A stretch of 7,076 nt of DNA from Acidimicrobiia bacterium (GTDB lineage Bacteria; Actinomycetota; Acidimicrobiia; Spongiisociales; ZC4RG35): contig JAOUGY010000195.1 of assembly GCA_029865445.1 (NCBI GenBank), forward strand, positions 1-7,076, written 5' to 3'. The notes below the pieces were generated by a model. The model worked only from the letters and a program-made list of their open reading frames with translations, did not search any database and was not told where the DNA came from. Positions within the stretch are counted from its first letter, which is position 1; each line of letters starts with the position of its first letter. A program made the position numbers and the translations under genes. Shown piece after piece: positions 1-4,894 of this stretch.

Positions 1-1
1 C

Positions 2-481
2 CTGTCGACCGGTGCCGTGTTCTTGGGTCCACCCGGTGTCCGCTTCAGCTTCGACCGGACCGAGCGGGTGTATCTCGATCCGGAGACGGCGGCGTTCGTC
101 GAAGGCACGTTCTTCGGCTACGTCGTGGACGCTTCGGACTCCGAGATCGTCTTCGATGAAGCCGAATTCCTCACCGGAGACGATGCGGCGGCCGCGGCCG
201 AGGCGGCCGGCGAGGAGTCGCCACCACCCAATGATTTCTTCATTCGCAACACCACCGACAGCACCATCACGCTGCGACTTGCCCCGGCCGTAGAGGTGTT
301 CGTCCAGGCCGGCTTCCCCGAGGCGGGTGTGGGCGCAGAGCGAATAACTCTCGACGAATGGCTGGGGCTCCGCCGGGGAGAGCCGCTCGACTTCGACTGG
401 TACGGGGCCGGTGCTCTGCCCTATTCGATCACCGTGAAGAATGGGCGGATCACCGTGATCGACGAGGTCTATCTGCCGTGA
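2..481 (+). CDS. Hypothetical protein, 3' part only (start lies before the window)
   Basis: The frame is open from the left edge and ends at TGA 479-481, giving 159 visible residues. The GTG at 17 reads as an internal valine with no convincing ribosome site ahead of it, so I treat the gene as 5'-truncated. The visible part is acidic and looks mainly beta-rich. It has a segment reading IVFDEAEFLTGDD (about nt 140-184), an alanine/glutamate linker (nt 185-220), PPPNDFFIRN (nt 221-250), and a C-terminus ending ITVIDEVYLP. The pattern of an acidic 'EFLTGD' stretch, Ala-rich linker and 'PNDFFIRN' resembles uncharacterised, possibly secreted proteins I associate with Actinobacteria. That is memory, not a search, and no signal peptide can be seen because the N-terminus is missing. 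I cannot assign a function. It converges on the iclR-type gene with a single base between stop codons and seems unrelated to the carnitine genes. Confidence 0.75.
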   Translation: MSTGAVFLGPPGVRFSFDRTERVYLDPETAAFVEGTFFGYVVDASDSEIVFDEAEFLTGDDAAAAAEAAGEESPPPNDFFIRNTTDSTITLRLAPAVEVFVQAGFPEAGVGAERITLDEWLGLRRGEPLDFDWYGAGALPYSITVKNGRITVIDEVYLP

Positions 482-482
482 G

Positions 483-1229
483 TCACAGGTGGCGCGACAT
501 CATCTGCGCAGCCCGGGCCACCATCTCGCCCACCTCTGCCGTGTCGCGTTCGCCCGGGAAGCGGTAGGACGGTCCGAACACGCTGAGCAGGGCCGCCAGC
601 TCGTGGTCGGAGTCGAACACGGGAGCGGCGACGGCGGACACCCCTTCGACCCATCCGTCGAACGCCCAGCCGTACCCGGCGGTCTTGATCGTGCTGCACA
701 ACTCCCGAATCCGGGCGGGATCGACGATCGTCTTGGGCGTCACAGGGGTCAAGGGCCGGGATAGGTAATCCTCGAGTTCTCGCTCCGGCCAGTGAGCCAT
801 CCACACCTGGCCGGCGGCCACCACGTGGGGAGCGAACCGGTGGCCGGTGGAGTCGGGCACCTGGACCGGATTCTGGCTCTGTATCTGCAGGGTGTAGATG
901 AGGGCGTCGCCGGCGGGGAGCGCCATCGCCGAGTCTTCGTCCAGGGCGGCCGTCAACTCCGACAGATACGGCTTGGCCACACCTGCCAGCACCTCTGCCG
1001 AGGTTCCCTGCGGGGAGACCGAGGCGAGGGCCGGCCCTGGTGGGTAGGTGCCGTCCGTCGACCCCCGGTTGACCATGCCGATGGACATCAGCGTGTTGAG
1101 GATGCGGCTGGCGGTCGACTTGGGAAGGCCCGTCTCGGCGGCGAGGTCACCCAACGAGACCTCGGTCCGTGCCGCCAGGACCCTCAGGATGTCGAATGCT
1201 CGGATGACCGATTGGACGTGGTCGTTCAT
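483..1229 (-). CDS. IclR-family transcriptional regulator, likely controller of the divergent operon
   Basis: A 248-residue cytoplasmic DNA-binding protein, the usual IclR length. The N-terminus (VQSVIRAFDILRVLA, residues 5-19) is the classic IclR opening, and this supports the ATG at 1227-1229 although no strong ribosome site precedes it. The winged helix-turn-helix spans about residues 1-68, with the helix-turn-helix at 25-47 (LAAETGLPKSTASRIL) and the wing at about 52-65. The rest is the effector-binding, GAF-like domain (about 80-248), including the conserved GVSAVAAPVFD region at 196-206. The segment at 133-147, usually close to 'lHatAaGKa.la', reads APHVVAAGQVWMAHW, so the ligand pocket has diverged. 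Divergent placement 95 bp from the BKACE start suggests local, probably autogenous, control. From context the effector may be carnitine, gamma-butyrobetaine or a CoA derivative. Known Pseudomonas carnitine catabolism uses CdhR (AraC/XylS family) instead, so this would be a different regulator type. Confidence 0.93.
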   Translation of the reverse strand: MNDHVQSVIRAFDILRVLAARTEVSLGDLAAETGLPKSTASRILNTLMSIGMVNRGSTDGTYPPGPALASVSPQGTSAEVLAGVAKPYLSELTAALDEDSAMALPAGDALIYTLQIQSQNPVQVPDSTGHRFAPHVVAAGQVWMAHWPERELEDYLSRPLTPVTPKTIVDPARIRELCSTIKTAGYGWAFDGWVEGVSAVAAPVFDSDHELAALLSVFGPSYRFPGERDTAEVGEMVARAAQMMSRHL

Positions 1230-1235
1230 GGTTCG

Positions 1236-1264
1236 TTGACGGATGTCGCCGGTGAAGATATCGT
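1236..1264 (+). promoter_or_regulatory. Predicted sigma70-type promoter of the carnitine operon
   Basis: TTGACG at 1236-1241 matches the -35 consensus at five of six bases. A 17-bp spacer leads to TATCGT at 1259-1264, which matches -10 at four of six, including the first three bases and the final T. Transcription would start near 1271, leaving a leader of about 54 nt before the ATG at 1325. This is the best promoter-like pair in the divergent gap. The downstream operator-like repeats overlap the end of the -10 and the predicted start site, the arrangement expected for repression. It is a prediction from motif match only. Confidence 0.4.
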
Positions 1265-1296
1265 CCCACTATACAGAACGTTCCGAGATACGGAAT
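1263..1296. promoter_or_regulatory. Two contiguous 17-bp operator-like repeats, candidate IclR binding sites
   Basis: Positions 1263-1279 (GTCCCACTATACAGAAC) and 1280-1296 (GTTCCGAGATACGGAAT) lie end to end and agree at 11 of 17 positions, with a shared core ATAC and flanks GT.CC and GAA. The second copy contains a perfect dyad TTCCG-N5-CGGAA at 1281-1295. The first copy is a weaker dyad with outer pairs GT/AC. Short inverted repeats of about 15-17 bp are normal for IclR-family operators, and such sites often occur in pairs because two dimers bind. They sit between the divergent genes, over the predicted start site of the catabolic operon and over the candidate -10 of the regulator gene, so one protein could control both. 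Binding is inferred. Confidence 0.5.
1268..1273 (-). promoter_or_regulatory. Candidate -10 element for the iclR-type gene
   Basis: Read on the minus strand this is TATAGT, five of six matches to TATAAT, about 40 nt upstream of the regulator ATG. No good -35 is present at 17-18 bp spacing (ATTCCG or similar), so the promoter would be weak or depend on another factor. It lies inside the first operator-like repeat, which would allow autoregulation. Confidence 0.25.
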
Positions 1297-1315
1297 GCCC
1301 CCTGGTCCCGAGGTT

Positions 1316-1320
1316 GGAGG
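1316..1320 (+). promoter_or_regulatory. Shine-Dalgarno GGAGG that sets the BKACE start at 1325
   Basis: GGAGG is followed by CGAA and then ATG at 1325. An in-frame ATG at 1295 would add ten residues (starting MPPGPEVGGE) that include this ribosome site and do not resemble the usual start of the family, so 1325 is preferred. The 4-nt spacing is slightly short. Confidence 0.7.
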
Positions 1321-1324
1321 CGAA

Positions 1325-2263
1325 ATGAGACCGGCCGGAAAGGTGATCGTCACGTGCGCGGTGACAGGAAGCTCGCACACCCCGACGATGAACAACGACA
1401 TTCCGATGACCGTGGAGGAGCACATCGACCAGTCGGTGGCCGCGGCCCAGGCGGGGGCGGGTGTCATCCATCTCCACGCCCGCGATCCTCGTGACGGCAG
1501 ACCGGTGTCCGACGTCGGCATCTTCCGTGAGTACTGCGCCGGAATCAAGGAGCGGTCGGACGCGGTGATCTCGATCACCACCGGAGGCGCCACCGGACAG
1601 ACGATCGAAGAACGCCTCAGGGTGATCAAGGAGCTCAAACCCGAACTGGCCACCTGCAACCTCGGCACGATGAACTACGGGTTGTTCCAGATGATTCCCA
1701 AGTACGAGGGCCGGTGGAAGTACGACTGGGAGGAGCCCTTCCTCGCCTCCACCAAAGACGAACCCTTCGTCAACCGGTTCTCCGACATCGAGTACATGCT
1801 CACCGTGCTCGCCGCCGAAACCGGATGCCGGTTCGAGTTCGAGGCATACGACATCGGCCACCTCTACACGCTGGCGTTCTACGCCGACCAGGGGCTCGTC
1901 CCCACTCCCATCTTCATGCAGTTCGTGGTGGGAACCCTGGGCGGCATCGGGGCGGACGTCGAAAACGTCTTTCACATGAAAGAAGCCGCCATGCGGTTGT
2001 TCGGGAAAGACGCCGAATGGGGGATTCTCGGTGGCGGTCGGGCCCAGTTCGACCTGGTGACCACCGGTGCGACACTCGGCGGCAACGTCCGGGTAGGTCT
2101 CGAAGACTCTGTGTACCTCCGCAAAGGCAAACTCGCCGAGTCGAACGCCGAGCAGGTGGAGAAGATCGTGCGCATTCTCACCGAGCTGTCCCGTGAGCCG
2201 ATGACACCCGACGAGACGCGCGACGTCCTCGGTCTCAAGGGCATCGACCAGGTCGCCTTCTGA
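1325..2263 (+). CDS. cdhC: BKACE (DUF849) beta-keto acid cleavage enzyme, probable 3-dehydrocarnitine cleavage enzyme
   Basis: A 312-residue protein of the BKACE/Kce family, which are zinc-dependent TIM-barrel enzymes. They condense a beta-keto acid with acetyl-CoA and split it into acetoacetate and a new acyl-CoA. The N-terminus VIVTCAVTGS (7-16) is typical. The zinc ligands are visible: the His pair in HLHARD (H49, H51) and the glutamate in RVGLEDS (E260), matching His46/His48/Glu230 of characterised Kce; R256 and D261 flank the site. The segment KYEGRWKYDWE (126-136) followed by NRFSDIEYML (150-159) recalls the subgroup linked to dehydrocarnitine. With carnitine dehydrogenase next to it, the likely reaction is 3-dehydrocarnitine plus acetyl-CoA to betainyl-CoA plus acetoacetate, as for Pseudomonas CdhC. 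It is the first gene of the operon; its stop is one base from the next ATG. The family is certain; the substrate is inferred mainly from context, and other beta-keto acids remain possible. Confidence 0.92.
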   Translation: MRPAGKVIVTCAVTGSSHTPTMNNDIPMTVEEHIDQSVAAAQAGAGVIHLHARDPRDGRPVSDVGIFREYCAGIKERSDAVISITTGGATGQTIEERLRVIKELKPELATCNLGTMNYGLFQMIPKYEGRWKYDWEEPFLASTKDEPFVNRFSDIEYMLTVLAAETGCRFEFEAYDIGHLYTLAFYADQGLVPTPIFMQFVVGTLGGIGADVENVFHMKEAAMRLFGKDAEWGILGGGRAQFDLVTTGATLGGNVRVGLEDSVYLRKGKLAESNAEQVEKIVRILTELSREPMTPDETRDVLGLKGIDQVAF

Positions 2264-2264
2264 C

Positions 2265-3731
2265 ATGAAGTTCGGCATCGTCGGAACCGGCGTCATCGGC
2301 GCCGGGTGGGCCACACGTGCCCTCTCCCGCGGCTGGGATGTGGTGGCCACGGACCCGGCTCCCGGGGCGGAAGCCAGGCTGCGGACCGCCGTGGAACGGT
2401 CGTGGCCGTCGGTCCGGAAGATCGGCCTCTATCCGGGGGCCGATCCGGCCAGGATCGAGTTCGTAGCCACTCCCCAGGACGTGGGCGAGCGAGCAGATTT
2501 CGTCCAGGAGTCGGCGCCGGAGGTGCTCGAGCTGAAACAAACCGTGTTGAGGGCAGTCGACGAAACCGCCGGACCGGATGTGATCGTTGCCTCGTCCACC
2601 TCGGGGCTGCTGCCCACCCGGCTTCAGGAAGGCATGCGCCACCCGGAGCGGTTCGTGGTCGGCCACCCCTTCAACCCCGTCTACTTGCTGCCGCTGTGCG
2701 AGGTGCTCGGTGGAGAGGCCACGGCGCCGGATGTCGTCGAACGGGCGATTGCCGTGTACGACGACCTCGACATGTATCCGCTGCTCGTGCGCAACGAAGT
2801 CGACGGATTCCTCGGTGATCGCCTCCAGGAGGCGTTGTGGCGGGAGATCCTCCACCTGGTCGCCGACGGGGTTGCCACCACCGGCGAACTCGACGACTCG
2901 ATCGTCTACGGCCCGGGGCTCCGATGGGCGGCGATGGGGACCAATCTGACGTACCACCTCGCAGGAGGCGAGGCCGGCATGCGTCACATGCTGAAACAGT
3001 TCGGACCGGCCCTCGAGTGGCCGTGGACCAAGCTGGTGGCGCCTCCCCTCACCGACGAACTGATCGACCGGATGGTGGAGGGAACCCAGGAGCAGGCCGC
3101 CGGCCGTTCGATCGCCGAGCTGGAACGTCTCCGGGACGACTACCTCATCTCGGTGATGTATTCGCTCCGTGAATCCCGCCTGGGAGCGGGTTCGATCATC
3201 GCCCGCCGGGAAGGCCGCACCGTCGACCGCGCCGCACCCACCCGCTGGACGCCGGGCATGGAGATCGAAACCCCGCTGCCGCTCTATCAGTGCCGGGTTG
3301 CCCCCGACTGGGTCGACTACAACGACCACATGACCGAATCCGCCTACCTGCTGGCATTCGGGTGGGCGTCCGATGCCTTCTTCCGCTACATCGGGATCGA
3401 CGAGGATTACCGGGCCGCCAAACATTCGTTCTACACCGTCGAGAGCCACCTGGTCTACACGAAGGAGGTGTCGACGGGCGAGCCGCTCGTCTTCACCACC
3501 CAGCTCCTCGGCCACGACCACAAGAGGCTCCACTTCTTCCATTCGATGTACCACGGGGACAGCGGTGACCTCCTCTGCACCAACGAGCAGGTCCTCGTTC
3601 ACGTCGACATGGAAGCGGGGAGGTCGGCGAACACACTCGACGGTCCCAAGTCCGTGCTCGACGAAATCTGGAAGGTTCACGGCCTCATGGACCGTCCGCC
3701 CAAAGCCGTCATGAACATCACCGGGAGGTGA
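2265..3731 (+). CDS. cdhA: L-carnitine 3-dehydrogenase fused to a hotdog thioesterase (betainyl-CoA thioesterase)
   Basis: A 488-residue bifunctional protein. Residues 1-185 form the NAD-binding Rossmann domain of the 3-hydroxyacyl-CoA dehydrogenase family, starting FGIVGTGVIGAG with the GxGxxG glycines G7, G9 and G12. The catalytic motif is GHPFNP (H134, N137), and E146 in LPLCEV fits the His-Glu dyad. GHPFNP rather than HFFNP is typical of carnitine dehydrogenase and lambda-crystallin types. The helical C-terminal dehydrogenase domain runs from about 186 to 320. After a linker, residues 335-480 form a 4HBT-type hotdog domain with VDYNDHMTESAYL (350-362), the DYNxHM signature of acyl-CoA thioesterases. 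The reactions expected are L-carnitine to 3-dehydrocarnitine with NAD+, and betainyl-CoA to glycine betaine. The same fusion is known in rhizobial carnitine dehydrogenases, while Pseudomonas uses separate cdhA and cdhB. The ATG follows the BKACE stop after one base with only a weak ribosome site, so translation is probably coupled. Confidence 0.9.
   Translation: MKFGIVGTGVIGAGWATRALSRGWDVVATDPAPGAEARLRTAVERSWPSVRKIGLYPGADPARIEFVATPQDVGERADFVQESAPEVLELKQTVLRAVDETAGPDVIVASSTSGLLPTRLQEGMRHPERFVVGHPFNPVYLLPLCEVLGGEATAPDVVERAIAVYDDLDMYPLLVRNEVDGFLGDRLQEALWREILHLVADGVATTGELDDSIVYGPGLRWAAMGTNLTYHLAGGEAGMRHMLKQFGPALEWPWTKLVAPPLTDELIDRMVEGTQEQAAGRSIAELERLRDDYLISVMYSLRESRLGAGSIIARREGRTVDRAAPTRWTPGMEIETPLPLYQCRVAPDWVDYNDHMTESAYLLAFGWASDAFFRYIGIDEDYRAAKHSFYTVESHLVYTKEVSTGEPLVFTTQLLGHDHKRLHFFHSMYHGDSGDLLCTNEQVLVHVDMEAGRSANTLDGPKSVLDEIWKVHGLMDRPPKAVMNITGR
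3724..3731 (+). promoter_or_regulatory. Very strong Shine-Dalgarno that sets the acyl-CoA dehydrogenase start at GTG 3734
   Basis: GGAGGTGA is an eight-base match to the complement of the 16S rRNA 3' end, and it also contains the stop codon of the upstream gene (TGA 3729-3731). It leaves 5 nt from GGAGG to GTG at 3734. A GTG at 3728 is in the same frame but would lie within the ribosome site itself, so 3734 is preferred. This is the strongest ribosome site in the window, pointing to independent, high initiation at this gene. Confidence 0.75.
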
Positions 3732-3733
3732 CC

Positions 3734-4894
3734 GTGGAGTTCTCCATCACCGACGAACAGAAGATGATCGTCGACGTCGTCCGCGCCTTCGTCGACAAAG
3801 AGCTCGTTCCTCACGAGCGCGAGGTCGAGGAAGCCGGGGAGATCAGACCCGAGCTGGCCGCCCACATCAAGGCGAAGTCGCTCGAAGCCGGGATCTACGC
3901 CGCCAACATGCCCGAGGAACTGGGCGGGGGAGGCCTCGACAACCTGACCATCGCCATGGTCGAACGCGAGCTCGGCAAGACCTCCTACGGCCTCCAGTAC
4001 ATCATCGCCCGCCCGTCGAACATCCTCCGCGCCTGTGAAGGCGACCAGGTGGAGGCCTACCTCCTTCCCACGATCCGGGGTGACCGCGTCGAGTGTCTCG
4101 CCATGACCGAACCCGATGCCGGTTCGGATCTGCGGGGAATGAAGTGTCGGGCCGTGCGCGACGGAGACGAGTACGTGATCTCCGGTACGAAGCACTTCAT
4201 CAGCCATGCCGACGTCGCCGACTACGTGATCCTGTTCGCCGCCAGCGGTGAGGAGGACACCGGTCGCGGTCCCCGCAAGCTCATCACCGCCTTCCTCGTC
4301 GACATGGGCACTCCGGGTTTCGAGGTCCAGAAGGGGTACAACTCGGTGAGCCACCGGGGCTATCACAACTCGATTCTCAACTTCGACGAATGCCGGGTCC
4401 CCGTGGCGAACATCCTCGGCGAGGAGCACCACGGTTTCGACGTGGCCAACGAGTGGCTCGGCGCCACCCGGCTACAGGTGGCGGCGACGTCGCTGGGACG
4501 GGCCGACCGCGCCATCGAAATCGCCACCGAGTGGGCTGCCAACCGGCGCCAGTTCGGCCAGTCGATCGGAAAGTTCCAGGGTGTGTCGTTCAAGCTCGCC
4601 GACATGGCCACCCAGCTGGCAGCCGCCGAACTCCTCACCTACCGCGCGGCGTGGAAGGCCGATCAGGGCACCATGACCGACACCGATGCGGCGATGGCGA
4701 AGGTGGTCTCGACCGAGATGCTCGCCTTCGTCACCGACGAGGCCATCCAGATCCTCGGAGGCATGGGGCTGATGGACGAGCTGCCGCTGGAACGATTCTG
4801 GAGAGACTCCCGGGTCGAGCGGATCTGGGACGGCACGTCGGAGATCCAGCGCCACATCATCAGCCGGGCGATGCTCCGGGCGTACGGCGGCTGA
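3734..4894 (+). CDS. Acyl-CoA dehydrogenase, probable gamma-butyrobetainyl-CoA dehydrogenase (CaiA-like)
   Basis: A 386-residue flavoprotein of normal length for the acyl-CoA dehydrogenase family, from GTG 3734. It has the helical N-terminal domain (FSITDEQKMIVDVVRAFV near the start), the FAD-binding beta domain with AMTEPDAGSD (about 123-132) and the GTKHFIS segment (about 150-156), then the C-terminal helical domain with RRQFGQSIGKFQ and QILGGMGL. The motif holding the catalytic base reads IWDGTSEIQR, so aspartate (D366, codon 4829-4831) stands where most family members have glutamate (EGT). Context and a stretch AAWKADQGTMT, similar to what I recall of E. coli CaiA, suggest oxidation of gamma-butyrobetainyl-CoA to crotonobetainyl-CoA, with electrons passed to electron-transfer flavoprotein. 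Its stop overlaps the ligase start by one base (TGATG, 4892-4896). Family membership is secure; the substrate is inferred, and a short-chain or glutaryl-CoA substrate cannot be excluded from sequence alone. Confidence 0.9.
   Translation: MEFSITDEQKMIVDVVRAFVDKELVPHEREVEEAGEIRPELAAHIKAKSLEAGIYAANMPEELGGGGLDNLTIAMVERELGKTSYGLQYIIARPSNILRACEGDQVEAYLLPTIRGDRVECLAMTEPDAGSDLRGMKCRAVRDGDEYVISGTKHFISHADVADYVILFAASGEEDTGRGPRKLITAFLVDMGTPGFEVQKGYNSVSHRGYHNSILNFDECRVPVANILGEEHHGFDVANEWLGATRLQVAATSLGRADRAIEIATEWAANRRQFGQSIGKFQGVSFKLADMATQLAAAELLTYRAAWKADQGTMTDTDAAMAKVVSTEMLAFVTDEAIQILGGMGLMDELPLERFWRDSRVERIWDGTSEIQRHIISRAMLRAYGG

Noticed and set aside
17..19. GTG 17 as a true start of the first gene
   Set aside because: The frame is open to the left edge, no ribosome site precedes it, and the protein seems to begin mid-domain.
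1295..1324. Earlier ATG for the BKACE gene
   Set aside because: The ten extra residues would include the GGAGG ribosome site and lie in operator DNA, and homologues begin close to the VIVTCAVTG strand.
1226..2350. 374-codon minus-strand open frame opposite the BKACE gene, reaching into the control region
   Set aside because: No family features, and it runs against a clear BKACE gene and overlaps the divergent promoter. It is a GC-rich shadow.
2235..3680. Long 481-codon minus-strand open frame opposite the carnitine dehydrogenase fusion
   Set aside because: Its translation has no recognisable motif, while the plus strand encodes a full dehydrogenase and thioesterase. Long antisense frames are expected where GC-rich codons leave few stop codons.
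3728..3733. GTG 3728 as start of the acyl-CoA dehydrogenase
   Set aside because: It falls inside the GGAGGTGA Shine-Dalgarno sequence, which is well placed for GTG 3734.
4390..4893. Upstream extension of the ligase by 168 codons inside the acyl-CoA dehydrogenase
   Set aside because: The extension is an Arg/Pro/Gly-rich out-of-frame reading of the dehydrogenase. Family similarity begins at LERLLNPKSVAFIGG right after ATG 4894.
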